In this document: positions 46,300 to 58,399 of the stretch, piece by piece
Layout of the letters: each line of letters opens with the position of its first letter
Numbering within the stretch: the stretch's first letter is position 1
Assembly (NCBI RefSeq): GCF_023101765.2
Contig: NC_064216.1
Coordinates: 186,001-250,000 of the forward strand
Direction of reading: 5' to 3'
From: Spodoptera frugiperda
Lineage: Eukaryota > Arthropoda > Insecta > Lepidoptera > Noctuidae
Length of the DNA stretch: 64,000 nt
Notes under the pieces: generated by a model
The model's input: the letters and a program-made list of their open reading frames with translations, nothing else
What the model was told of the DNA's origin: nothing
The model's database searches: none
Made by a program: the position numbers and the translations under genes

Positions 46300-47890
46300 G
46301 CTATGTGTTTTGGAAAATTCCGTTTTTTTATGAAACCTGAATAATTCACAATTTCACCAAAATAAGGAAACTTAGGAATTGAAATTGTCTGAATATAAAA
46401 TAAAATGCATTTGGGTTTTTTACAACTATTGTATAGTATTTGTTTGTTTGGAAAACCCAGAAGAATACATTGTTACTTGAATTATTTATTTAGGTATTAA
46501 AATTATCTTTAAACACCATTCTTAAATATTCCGTAATTGTAGTAAAGAGAGGCCATAACAAAACGCTGACTTAACAAATATAAATTAGATAATAAAAATA
46601 ATATGCCTATTTTAACAACTTCTTTTAATTTATAAGGGCCTCCTAAGCTATTATAGGCGACAACGGCATTTTAATTTTCACGAAACTTAAAGTGACACCT
46701 TAAATGGGAGAATACCACCTATCCATCCCTCTTTAGCTTCAATCACATACAACAATATAATTATCTAATATTTCATGATTTCTTTATTCCTTCTTGATAT
46801 AGTATAAGAATAGGTTCTGTCACTTTAACATATTACACAACAACAACACTCACACAAACACACCTTTTGTGTTAGTCTGTGTATGTATGAGTATTTGCTT
46901 AAACACGAAGTGTTGTGTGTATGCATGAGTACACGGTGTTGTTGTGTGTGTCTGTGCATGACTACATGGTGGTGTTTGCATGGAAGTGAAGACGAGGCCT
47001 TATCTGACACTCGTCCACTGATACCGCGCTGTATGTGCTGTTACCATGCGGCTATGTTCACAAGATAACTAATAGATAATACCCTTTACTAATACCTACG
47101 TAAACAGTCTGTCTGTATTGTTGTAAGGTAGGTTTTCTTATGTTATTTTTTGTGTAGTAATTATCGAGAGTCAGAATTAATTATGAGCCCCTGTTGTGGT
47201 TTGAAAGTAGTCGAGTAATCTTCTTGATATAATACATTGTTTTGTTTAGTTAGTCATACCGATACTCTTATGTTGTAAGCTTAATTGCCGAGTGCCAAGT
47301 TTTAGGTATTATTAAAAGGCCTAAATTGAAACCTAGAATTCAATAAAATTAAAAAGAACTTCTGATACTGATTAGTACTCATAGCACAAAATTAAGATTA
47401 TGGTAAGTGGACGTTAAATATATTAATTTTAGTTACACGTTACTTTAATATACATATTTATTCAGAAGCTGCATAAAATTATAATTGAAAATAAAACAAT
47501 TCTATGCAAAAACAAGTCGCTGTGTTCACCTACTTACTAATGAATTTCAAGAAATTATACAATTTATGAATAACACAAAAACAAACTGTTATTTTTCATA
47601 TTTTCCTGAAATAAGACCTCGAGCCAATTGTAATGAGTAATACCTACTTATAATATGCTATGTTACATAAAATAAATACAGTAGAGGTAAATTAATGTAT
47701 AGTAGTGTGTGGATAGTGTAATATTCTGTTTACAGTCTGTTTCAGTTTAACTGGTTTCAATGTAAATTGTGCATTAATGCAAATATCCTTGTTTTGTGAC
47801 AAATAAGAAAATATGTTAAATACATACTTGTTAATGTGGAAATACGTGGAAAATAAGTTACAATTAATATAATGTCAGTAATATTTTTCT
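46300..47890. other. Intergenic stretch
   Basis: AT-rich; a GT/AC-rich tract at 46850-46990 produces opposed short frames. Nothing functional recognised. Confidence 0.45.
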
Positions 47891-47892
47891 AT

Positions 47893-48044
47893 TGAGGGGG
47901 GATAATCATCCAATGATTTCTCCCGCCTTGGGTGAGGCGGGAGGGAGTGTCAGACTCTTACTGAATAAAATCCACCCCGTTCCTACTCCTGCTTTTCGAG
48001 CCGGAGCCCTGGTAAACCCGCTAGGTAGTCCGCAGCTCCGGAAA
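47893..48044 (-). repeat. Retroposon family B, near full-length
   Basis: 'ggggggataatcatccaatg', 'gggagggagtgtcagactct', 'cctactcctgcttttcgagc' and 'gctaggtagtccgcagctcc': the inverse of the 55532 copy over its whole length. Confidence 0.7.
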
Positions 48045-49714
48045 TGTTATTAATTTAGAGTGGTTTGCAAGAGACTAATTTTAGAAAACAGACCGGGAAC
48101 GTAATCAAACAATGGCCAAAACTGCTATCTAGACTAACGTATGATTTGTAAGATAATGTAAAGCACATAAAGTCGTCTGTTTGTTGTTTGCTTTGCTTTG
48201 AAAGATAACGCGAACGAAGTACATGTAGTATGTGTAGTGTGAGACATATTGTCACCACATTCGAGTCGTCGTGTGTTTGTTTTGTTACAACTTTCTTAGG
48301 AACTGCGAGGGCTCAGTAATGGCCAGTATTAGTCATGGCATGTTGCGGCCAGCTGACTCGAGTCCTGGCCGCCATGTTTGTTTCATCTTGTTTGTAAACC
48401 AGCGCCTGATTAAGCCTGCGGTTGCTATGCACGCCTTGTTGATGCCATTTATCTTAGTGATGCTTCATTGGTATCATAAACTTAAGTTTGAGATTGCAAG
48501 GATCATAGGATGTTTATGCAAAATCTGTTTCATGATTTTATGACACGTGTAGAAGTAATACTTTTATATTTCCTGATGATAATTCAAGCTATGCTATCGG
48601 ATGGCTATCTTGGCTTCTTTAATAAGTAACTCTCAAGGCTCGCTGCTTTAAATGTACTGTAGAAGATTATGAAAATCTATTATACAATACCTAGACATAG
48701 GCAGCTTATAGTTGGTTAGGCTTCTTTCAAATTATGTCACATCTACAATCTCTTGTTACGAACCAGCCTATAAGCGATCATTATATCAATCAAGAAAAGT
48801 ACTAGGCACGCAGACACTCCAGACCAGAGAGGATTGCAAGACATGGGTATACTGCACCCACCGTCAGAGTCTACCAGCATACACATTATATGACTATCTT
48901 GTCGGTTTGTATAACTTTTAGTTCCTAACTTTAGTTACAGAATAACTCCAAAATATAGATAGTAAAATATATCATCATCATGACTAACTCTTTCCCATCG
49001 ATCGCTAAACTGTGATCCAATCCACATCACTGAGTAGTGAGCTCTTCATATTTGATCACAAGTAAAATGTATTGCAAAAATGAATAAATATTAGGCCAAA
49101 ATGCAAACACAATTTCGACATTAGTGTGTGTGTCCTAAGTATAGGTGTACCACCTATATACATGTGTTAGGCAAGCTCTAAAAGATTATCTGCTAACGTC
49201 ACGGCTCGAGGCCGCATCCGCGTACAGTTGGATAATGTTATTGTTGCCTTGTTGCCATGTTGCCAGCCGCACGAGTCCTTGACGCCAGCACTTCGCTGCA
49301 GAAGGCCACATGTGTGCTATCAACGCTGCGATAAACAGTGCATGCTTAATTCCTACCTCGTTCTTTCAAGACCTAGCTAAATATTTATTCGACACATTTT
49401 ATTGAAAAAGAAACGTGTTTTTCATTCATGTTTTTGTTCAGTATCACTAGTTTAATGTGCCTTTAGATAATTAGTTCTAGTAAGTTAAATGCATGCTAAT
49501 TAACTAGTGAAGGCATTAACGAGTTTTTTTATGTGTTTATCAGTGGTACGGCTAGTAGACAAACTGTATTATTCTTAATTCACGCCAATGTCTGACGAGT
49601 GGGAAAGCAAAACGCTTCGAATATTTTGTCAAGACTAATGATGTGCTCAGTAACTTCTCCTAGGAGGTATCTAAACACTACTAAGCATATCCAAAGAGGC
49701 TATCATTAAAAACC

Positions 49715-49770
49715 CGTGTTAGTCCGCTGCTGGACTATGAATGAACGTTCTTTATAAATGGGGAGTTTGC
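49715..49770. repeat. RTE-type LINE tail remnant
   Basis: 'gtccgctgctggactatgaa' is a diverged copy of the common 'gtccagcagtggac' word seen at 62020. Confidence 0.3.
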
Positions 49771-50111
49771 CTTAATCTCCATGCTTGCTAACCATGTTGG
49801 AGATCGAAGTTTAAAAGGATGAGATTTATTAGAGAATGCTGCTGCCCGGTTTCTGTTAAATATGTAGTCTATACAGTCGATTTTTATACATAAACTTAGG
49901 CATTTGTCCCAAGACAGGCAGAAACTAGTAACTACAGAGCGCCACCTATTACGATCCTTGCTTCTTTAAGAATACTCGGCACCTTTACAAATTACTATTC
50001 AAGCAGCAACGCTTGTCTGCATGATAGTACAATGATCCATGATCAAGGTCTGAATCAATTGATCCTTTATCCTAAACCTTGGAGGAGGACGATCTGTTTA
50101 TACTCGCGTTG

Positions 50112-50124
50112 GTTGCTAGGCAAC
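50112..50124. promoter_or_regulatory. X-box palindrome (RFX-type site)
   Basis: GTTGCTAGGCAAC, extended by G and C. A CRE palindrome lies 90 bp downstream at 50214-50221. Function inferred only. Confidence 0.4.
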
Positions 50125-50213
50125 CGGCGAGGCCACACATCTCGCCCAGATTATACAAAATTAGTCAATTTAGGTTACAGGTGCTTCTATTTGTACATTT
50201 CCAAAGTCACTGC

Positions 50214-50221
50214 TGACGTCA
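50214..50221. promoter_or_regulatory. Full CRE palindrome TGACGTCA
   Basis: In CTGACGTCACAG, 90 bp from an X-box palindrome; RFX and CREB sites are adjacent in some animal promoters. Confidence 0.35.
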
Positions 50222-51964
50222 CAGCTCCATATTTGTACAGTATTCGCGATTCATTTTCAAGTCTTTTCAGTCGTTTCAGCTAATTTTGTGAGCAAAAGAT
50301 AATTTCATTACTGTGAATGTATTTATGTATATGTTTGTCCTGTCATCTAGTTTTCCACCGATTTTCACGAAAAATCTGATGAACAATAATATTTTCCAAA
50401 TTAGAAAATGTAGCTATTACCCGTCTACATTAAAATTGGCATTTGTCTCTATCATTAATATGAAATGGCATCTGTTTGTACACCGTCGTATCAATCAAGT
50501 ATGGTCCTAATATTACAATGAATCAGGGTACATTCGTCCGAATTAACTACCGAGCCTACGCTCTCTTTCCTATCCTTTATTTAATCTGGCAAGGATTTCC
50601 AATTGATAAATTGCTATCATTCCTTCCTGAATTGATTTGTTACCGAATCCATTCCACGAGTATTGGAACTTATCATAATATTTGTGATAAAAATACAGCC
50701 ACGTCAAGGCTGGACCGGGATGACTTCTCTCTATAAACATTAAATTAAATTAATAAAACAATAAACAGACTCCGCGAGATAACAGCGACTCGACCTCCAT
50801 ACTGAATTTATATTATCACTACAACTAAAATATTATTTGAATAGATTAATCTTTACATGCGTAACGTCATAACTTCGCAATCACATTCGTTTCAAACTAA
50901 ACTTTCTGCTACAAAAAATAAAGTATGTTTTCGGTCGTATTGAATAGTTGATAGTGCGAGCGATTTGCAAAAAGGAAGATAATAAAGTAGGTTGATAGAA
51001 CCGGACTGAACCGGTTTTAGGCACATGTGCTCCATTACGTGTCGATCGAGGCCTAAGGTACTGTTACGTAATAGAGTTTGGGATCAAACATATCCTTTTT
51101 ACTGTTACACGGACTACTTCAACCGGACTGTCACTTTTTAGGCATATTTTTCGAACAAAACTCAATTTTTTGACGGATATTAAGGTTCTGCTCTTTGAAG
51201 ATCTTTTTCCGATAACCTCAACAAACCGACCGCAACTGACTAACTTTTAAAGTTACGAAATGTTTTAATGCGAATTTATTGTCAAGGAGTAACATCTCAC
51301 AAGTCCTGCCATTGAACTCATTTCTTTGAGTAATTAATTAATTCAACTCGAGTACGACTCATCTGCTCAGTCACCGGTTTTTGGAAAATTAAACTCCGTT
51401 AATTATATTAAGTTACTCCAAAGAAAGTTTCCGATCCAAAAATCAAGTAATTTTATCGTTTTCTTTGTGAGAAGCCATTTCAATTTGCGAAGGCCTTTAA
51501 TTCTTTGAAGTATCCAATTTAAGGAAATCAATCAATCTTAAGGCAAGTAATTTATAGTCGAGGAGATGAGTGAAAGAGAGAGGACGAAACAATTTTTAAC
51601 ACGGATCATATTACAAATTCTTTTTGACAGTTAATATTATAGCAACCGACATTCTATTGCTATACGAGTGTACTCAATGACACGGAATACGTGCCCGATA
51701 CAGTAAATAGGTCAGCGCGATTAAGAGTGCGTAAGAAATAGATTTCAATTGTGTTGCTATGAATACTATGTGCTATGTGTACTATGTTGTATGCTGCACT
51801 TACAGCGAGTACTGAGACAATATTTACATGTCGGGTCATGTCTGCTCACTGACCTTAAGGTTAATGGCTAACGTAACGTATTTAACTGGGACTAGTTACT
51901 AATACATAGCAAGTCTTTAACTAAGAAATTAGCATTTTTAACACATAACGTTACTTAGATTACG

Positions 51965-52080
51965 CCTTTCAATCCCAGTAGGGGTAGGCAGAGGTGGACA
52001 TATAAAACTAAATAGGAGTAACACTCATTTTCAGATTTGATTAGAAGTGAGCCTATTGCCATATTTTCCAGAATATATAT
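51965..52080 (-). repeat. tRNA-derived SINE, family E tail fragment
   Basis: 'cccagtaggggtaggcagag' and 'gtgagcctattgccatat', in the order found in the fuller copy at 62636-62895. Tail only. Confidence 0.5.
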
Positions 52081-52089
52081 GTATAATGT

Positions 52090-53170
52090 CAACATTATTA
52101 CAGTCTGTTATTACCGAGTTAAGTTAAAAAAGAAAACTAAACGCTCACCAATCAAACAAAAGACATTGTTAAAAAACGAAATCAATTTTCTTCAAAATCA
52201 CATAAGATCAAAATACTGCAGGATGACAAAATTCCCGAAAAGCGAAGGAATAATACGCGTATAGTCAATTGGAGACAAAGGATGGTCAAACATCAATGGG
52301 GAAAAAGGGGTTTCTTTATTTCTTTTGGGGAACCTTTCAAGTCCGCGGGTCAGCACATTATACCCTGATTTCCTTACCCTTGTCCACTATTTTACACCCG
52401 GGTATACCCTCCGCCTCACTTGATAAGAGCTATCAGAATATCTAGGGTAAAGCACTCTGATATTTCATGCACCCTTATCTAAGTATGTGATCTAAATGGT
52501 ATTGGATTACCTAGCTGTAGATAACTGCACGTTAAACTGCTTATTATTCCATTTTCATAATATATACGTTACATCATTCTGTACTTATTTATAATTTCTA
52601 GACTATGTGTTAGTACTGAAATTTTTATGAAAACCAACTGAACATAACTATGTTAATCCTTACTCAGAAATTGAACCTAAGTTCAATGGGGTAGTCTTTG
52701 TTATAATTGTTGAGTTCAGGAATTAAAGTAATTTGATTTATTAGCACAATATGTTCGTACATAGCGAAAAAATCAGGAAATGAAAGCATCAGCTCATAAG
52801 CATATGAGTCATACACAAATATAGCACACAAAGCAAAAATCGTACATTATTATAATGTATAGTAACACTCTGAATCACTGCAGCATAGCAATATGTTATT
52901 ATGCAGTCTAAGTAAAAGCCAGTTCAGTGCATTTCCTATGAGTCAGCCCAAGGTTGGGGGAAACAAAAGAAACACCAACAATGAGGAACACTTGTGTCTT
53001 TGTGTACCAGTGTAATTAATGGTGTACCTACCTGTGTACACGTACACAACATACACATACATACAATAAACACTACAATATAATATGTGTTTCGTTTGAA
53101 AAGTAAAATTTTTAGGTCATTATGTCATGTACACCGATTCCAGGAAAATGTTTTCAGCAGCTGTTTCAAC
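52090..53170. other. Intergenic stretch
   Basis: AT-rich. A + frame at 52105-52264 begins after an attacag acceptor-like site and encodes a Lys-rich peptide, but no further support was found. Confidence 0.4.
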
Positions 53171-53176
53171 TGAGTT

Positions 53177-53490
53177 TCATAATAACAACGCTTTCGATAA
53201 TATTTTGTCAAAATATCTGCGCGAATGGCTGCGAGTACGCATTGTTTCTCTCGAGGGGCTATCACAGTCGAGTGACGACTCGCTGCTGTTCCGACTGCTG
53301 AGGACCTCCGAGGAGTGCTCATGGCACTCTTGAGAATTTGAAACGTGCTTGTATCTATTGTCTAAGATATTGCACATCGTGGCAATGTGTACGGGAGGGT
53401 TGTCATTGATATATTCCTGGGAGATGGGAGTTTCTCCCGAAACTCCTGTGTTGTTGGTAATTTTTGTGTAATCAGTGAATCTAATATAGG
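53177..53490 (-). CDS. Putative terminal exon of an unrecognised gene
   Basis: The minus strand is open from just after a possible cttaag acceptor (53491-53492) to TGA at 53177-53179: about 104 codons with no stop in AT-rich DNA and balanced codon use. The peptide runs A/-Y-I-R-F-T-D-Y-T-K, then an N-D-N-P-P-V-H-I-A-T stretch, a Ser/Glu-rich region (S-S-E-V-L-S-S-R-N-S-S-E-S-S-L-D) and a basic end (R-T-R-S-H-S-R-R-Y-F-D-K). An ATG at 53375-53377 is internal and was not chosen as start, because the coding character extends 38 codons upstream. A second acceptor choice ten bases later (tattag) is also possible. The gene would extend to the right; no upstream exon was recognised. Family unknown. 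Confidence 0.4.
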
Positions 53491-53499
53491 CTTAAGTTT

Positions 53500-54410
53500 G
53501 TTTAAAAATCAAATAGCTTATATTTCAAATGCGAGAAACTCATAGTGTTACGTTAACCACTTCCAGAGGAGGAGACAAACTAAAGAAACATGATGATATT
53601 ATCTATTAAATATTCATCCCTAACAAAATAAGATATGAGTAACATGGCTGAGCAAAACATGTGTGATACCATTCGCCCGCCACCTGAGCAATGTTGGCGA
53701 TGTAATCAATTTCAATTCATCAGTCTGTTTGCTCGCGCCGACCTCTGCAACTGCTGGACACTTGAGTAAAGTCAGGTGTGGGCTAGAAGGGGTGATGTTC
53801 TCATACCGGTGTTGTTCTTGTGATACGGCCGGCTGGGCAAACTAGTTGGAAGATTAACTTGAATGTTTGTTAGTTAGCCGCTGTTTTTGTTGGTTATGTC
53901 GGTACTGAAGGATATTTCCCGTCTGAGTAAGAGGTGTGTAAAAAGTTAATGGAAATTGAAAGTAACGACAAGTGTACGAGTATCAGTCAATGAATGGGTG
54001 AAGTAAGTTGGAGTTACCTGTTTAACTCTCTAATAGATTTGGTAATGGTATTCTCGGTATCTCTGTAACGTTGTAACCCCCTGAAGGCTGATGAGGTATC
54101 AGCCGCAATAACTTCAATGTAAACAGGAGCGATATTAAATGTGAAATTAAAGTCAATTGTGTTGTATTATTATTTATGTGTCGCCGCCATTATCTGCCTC
54201 GCTGCGTCGAGGCCAGGGTTTAATTTACGGCCAAATTTAATATTAGCGGGAGTGCAAATGTTACGTTTTATGAGATTCTCTTCCGCATCGATTGTATGAT
54301 GGTTGTGTTGGAGCTGGCAGTGAGGCAGGTCAGGGTGTCAGTGATAGGACGTTTATTTAGTTAGTAGGATCCCATGGATTGCTCTATCAGCTCATTTTTT
54401 TATTATTGTT
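53500..54410. other. Intergenic or intronic stretch
   Basis: If the exon at 53177-53490 is real, this would be its upstream intron. A 60-codon + frame at 53663-53845 has no support. Nothing else recognised. Confidence 0.4.
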
Positions 54411-54411
54411 A

Positions 54412-54545
54412 ATGGGTCGGCGTTTGGCTCCAAACTCGCGTGATTATAAGTGGTGATGCGGCCTACGATGGAGCACGCCTGCTCATAAGCTCCTATTCAC
54501 TCGAGGCCTGAAGACACTCAGAGTGTGGGTACCTACACTTTTCAG
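54412..54545 (+). repeat. LINE-derived lepidopteran repeat fragment
   Basis: 'aatgggtcggcgtttggctc', 'gtggtgatgcggcctacgat' and 'ctcctattcactcgaggcct' resemble a widely dispersed moth LINE 3' segment. Recognised from memory. Confidence 0.45.
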
Positions 54546-55530
54546 CAAACATTCTGTCAAAGACTTCCACTCCATGAGTATGTGTTGCTGAAAAAGACTG
54601 CTTAATGACAGAAATTACCTTTATCTACTATGTATCGCAGGAGTTTGGTTTAGCTGGTGTTTTATTCATTCTTTTTTAGTATAAAAACAGTTAATTTGGA
54701 TATCATAGCAGCTTATACAGAGAATACATTAGCGATTAAAAACCTTTTCATAGTTGAATTAAAATATTGTGCTTACTAGCCGCATTATAAAAAGATATAA
54801 GTAACTAAACATAATTTGAAACAACGCCCCTGGCATTACCACTTACATAAATTGAAGATCCTGTTTACAAATTGGATATAAAAACTGAATTATACTAAAC
54901 TAATTATCTAGAATACTAACAATAAGTTTAGCTGTGTAACTTTCTGAGAGTTATTATTGTGAGGTTATGTAAGCGACCTCGGCTGCTATTATCAATATAT
55001 TATTATTTCTATTATTTTGGACAAAACTCTGCAAATGTTTTTGTGCCACATAGTAGGCAAACAGAGAAGGTTAAGTAGAAATAAGTATAACTGGAATAAT
55101 TTTTCATTTAAGCCTTTTTTTTTTTATTTTTTACAGTTCATTCTCAGTATAGGTAGGTATACACTAATAAAATAACTTATTAATAATAAATAAATAATAC
55201 CTGTTTCACGTGATACGATAATTGTGATAAATAAAAATGTAGATTAAAGAAGTAATTATAAAGATAACATCTGATTAATCCCACATATATCTGGTTTGTT
55301 TCATTTCATTACGAAGGTAATTTTGTGCCGCATTGATTTTCGGCAGATAATATGGAAGACTGTTTCTTTTTTCTTATACGTACTAACAATCAGCCTGATG
55401 ATAAGCTATTACCGTAGTGTAAGTGCATCTGCAAGTACAGGAGTCATCAAACACAGTTTGTGTGATGCACTATTGTTTTCATGAATACTTTCCTGAAAAT
55501 TGACCAGGATTTCCTAAGGTGCAAATTCGT
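54546..55530. other. AT-rich intergenic stretch
   Basis: T-homopolymer near 55117. No element or exon recognised. Confidence 0.45.
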
Positions 55531-55531
55531 C

Positions 55532-55685
55532 CGGAGCTGCGGACTACCTAGCGGGTTTACCGGGCTCCGGCTCGAAAAGCAGGAGTAGGAACGGGGTGGT
55601 TTTTAGTCAGTAAGAGTCTGACACTTCCTCCCGCCTCACCCAGAGCGGGAGAAGTCTTTAGATGATTTTCCCCCTTTAAAAAAAG
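55532..55685 (+). repeat. Retroposon family B, near full-length
   Basis: 'ggagctgcggactacctagc', 'ctcgaaaagcaggagtagga', 'cagtaagagtctgacacttc', ending 'ttccccctttaaaaaaa'. Copies in both orientations with A-rich 3' ends show retroposition. Confidence 0.7.
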
Positions 55686-56280
55686 GTACAAATTATTCTT
55701 TTTTTTGTTATACGTTAAATAATGTTAGTGTATCTTCTGCGGTGTATTTGGGCGGTGGTGCTCATTATGCAGCAATTATTATTAACGCGCGAAGTTGCAG
55801 CGTTATGGAAATAGCAGCGTAGGCCAGGAGCCGGCGACGCGGGGGTGATACCATGTAATTTTAACAAATTCCTCTGTGTACTGTATACTGCTGCATATGC
55901 ATAATTTTGCTGTAAAATCTAGGCTTTTAGGGAATTAAGTACGTGTACTAGATATACAGTGGAAGTTTAGTTGTATAATATGTTACTTCAACTTTATTTT
56001 GTAACTTAAATACATAGTATATATGTACGAATAAAATGAAGCGATTAAATATTTACTTTTGAATGGAACAATACATTTGTCCTATTGTAACTTGGTTTCA
56101 GTTAAGTAGGACAACATGAAATAAAGTTACACTGATAATCATCTGAAGTACATTTCGTATTCTCTGCTTCAGGATATTAATAGACATTTCTCCATATCTG
56201 CTGATTACCTAACTCAACCTTCAATACATATTTTTCCATTGAGTTATGAAAATTCAAGAAAGTTCTACAGGTAAAGCTGA

Positions 56281-56288
56281 TGACGTCA
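56281..56288. promoter_or_regulatory. Full CRE palindrome TGACGTCA
   Basis: Perfect CREB/ATF site. Sequence match only. Confidence 0.3.
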
Positions 56289-56510
56289 ACCTTCCGATGG
56301 AGGTACAAGGATGCAGTAATAGGCAGCTCAGTGTCACTGCAACAGAGCAACTAGAGCAACAATAGAGGTCTTTGTAAGTAGGTATATACTAAGATATCGA
56401 TAGCACTAGTGTTGAGCTCTGACCTCGCTCACAAGGCGCTGTTGTTAGAAAATTATCTAACGACTGAATTAATTTAGAAACGTCTAGACTTTACATCATA
56501 CTTTGTACAT

Positions 56511-56532
56511 GTGTGTGTGTGTGTGTGTGTGT
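56511..56532 (+). repeat. (GT)n microsatellite
   Basis: About eleven GT units. Confidence 0.9.
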
Positions 56533-56934
56533 TTATTGTAATTATATATTTCTAAAAAATACATAATAAAAGAAATTTTTACTTTCACAACCTATTATTA
56601 ATATTATTCTTCAAAAAAATCAGTTTATAAGTATACTCTTCTATGACATTTAGAGGATGATGGTGTTTTTATGACTTTAAGCTCTTAGACTATCACTATC
56701 GGGCCCTGCGCAGGCGCATAGGGCATAAATCATTGCGTTATCTGACGTGTACATGCGTAGCTTTGGGGCAGGTCATAGACCTCACTATCGGAGAGCTAAA
56801 TACATACACGTACCTTTATACTGTGATGTTCTGGGGTGGGCAGACTTGTTTCAGAGATAGATAGTAATTAATTATTGATAACTAGTTCATACCTAGTTAC
56901 ATAGTAAAGTTAAATATGTTCTTTCTTTTCTTTT

Positions 56935-57131
56935 CTTTTTTAAAAACGTTGCCCCACATTAGGATTTTCTCCTGTGTCGTGGATGCGTTTACAAACATAC
57001 AATTTCACATGCACATGACACCCAGACCCGAAACAACAATTTGTGGATCTCACAAAGAGTTGCTACATCAAACACGCTACATGTTGCACGGCAGCCAGTT
57101 GCCAAGCCACCGCGCCAACCGTGCAGTCGAA
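56935..57131 (-). repeat. tRNA-derived SINE, family D copy
   Basis: Same layout as 3796-3989: 'ccaaccgtgcagtc' end carrying the tRNA-like head on the minus strand and an A-rich end (T-run at 56919-56940 on the + strand). The 75-codon + frame across it is a repeat translation. Confidence 0.6.
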
Positions 57132-57371
57132 ATGCTTTCGTAGCCATTGTAATTTTATGTTTTTTATGTAATTCTCATTATTGTAAAGGATATGAGATGA
57201 TTTATCTTTAAAATACCCATTATATGAGATTCATATCTTATTGCACGGTTTCTTCTTGAGTTAATTATTGTTTCCGTTTGCAATGAAATCTACGAATTAT
57301 TGGAATGATATTCATTAATTAATCAGATGATGTTCTATTATTATTTATATGTATAACTATAACGTAACTAA

Positions 57372-57663
57372 GTGGCGAGAGCTATGCTTCGCACGAATGG
57401 GCTGGCTCCACCGGAGTGATACCACGGCCTCACACAAAAAACCGAAGTGAAATAACGTTACGTTATGTTTTCTTGTGTGAGGGAGGTTACCGGAGGCCCA
57501 ATTACTCCTCTTCCCAATACCGATTCCCCGACAGCCCTTAAATTCCTAACCCCCAAAAGGCTGGCAACGCACTTGTAACGCGTCTGGTGTTTCAGGTGTC
57601 CATGGGCGGCGGCGATTGCTTACCAATCAGTCTGCTTGTGCTGCTGTATGGCTCATAAAACCT
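57372..57663 (+). repeat. Poly-A retroposon, family A, near full-length
   Basis: 'gctatgcttcgcacgaatgg', 'ggagtgataccacggcctca', 'gaggttaccggaggccca', 'ggcaacgcacttgtaacg', 'ggcggcggcgattgcttacc', ending 'ggctcataaaa'. Confidence 0.7.
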
Positions 57664-58009
57664 TGGTTGGTGTTTCAAAATATATTTAAAATACAATATT
57701 ACTTTAACCTTTTCAGTAAGTGAAACCGAGAGACCCATATCGCTAATTTTCAGGAACTAAATCCAAAACCCATTCGCTCGGATACCGTACCACACTAGTG
57801 ACCGCTCATTCAACGAATCAATTTATTATTATTATAATAGCTGCATTAAAGCAGTAATCGTATTCACAGATCTAGTAAATAATTTCCTCTGTGATCATTA
57901 TCTACCTAATGCAATAATAGTACGAAGCGTGTCATAACCGATTTAAAAATCGAGTTTAAATTAATTATATACATTTAAAGCAGAATTATTAGTACTCCTG
58001 ACCAAGAGC

Positions 58010-58107
58010 AAAAGGCCGGCAACTCATTTGTAACGCCTCTGGTGTTTCGGGTGTCCATGGACGACGACGATTGCTTACCATCAGGTGATCCGTCTGCTCG
58101 TAAAAAC
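58010..58107 (+). repeat. Poly-A retroposon, family A, 3' fragment
   Basis: 'aaaggccggcaactcatttg', 'ctctggtgtttcgggtgtcc' and 'taccatcaggtgatccgtct'. It runs directly into the LINE tail that follows. Confidence 0.6.
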
Positions 58108-58330
58108 CTTTTCTCATACGGAGAAGGTGTGAGATTAATCACCACACTTACTCAAGGCGGATTGGCAAATTAAAACCTTATAATTAGAAATTATTTAAGC
58201 TCAGGTTTCCTCACGATGTTTTCCTTTACCGTCTATGCGTTTGAAGAAGCCCTAAACAATTTTCCCACACCCTCGTGCACTATCAGCAGCCTTGTATAAT
58301 ACTACGAGGTGGTAAGCAGAGCTGTAAGGA
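58108..58330 (+). repeat. RTE-type LINE 3' fragment
   Basis: 'acggagaaggtgtgagatta', 'actcaaggcggattggcaaa' and 'ggtttcctcacgatgttttc' with 'ctttaccgtctatgcg', a typical lepidopteran RTE tail. No frame remains. Confidence 0.5.
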
Positions 58331-58399
58331 GGCTGCAACAAAGAGAATGTACCACAACAAGCGAGTCAGTGACCGTCACCCAGTTTAGGGGCAGCCACC

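Larger units (their letters stand above)
48050..51960. other. Intergenic stretch
   Basis: A small RTE-like tail at about 49715-49770, an X-box at 50112 and a CRE at 50214 are the only recognised features. Open frames of 60-90 codons lack support. Confidence 0.45.

Noticed and set aside
53127..53333. 68-codon + strand frame opposite the 53.2-53.5 kb exon
   Set aside because: Shorter than the overlapping minus-strand frame. Its apparent coding quality is probably the mirror image of that exon.
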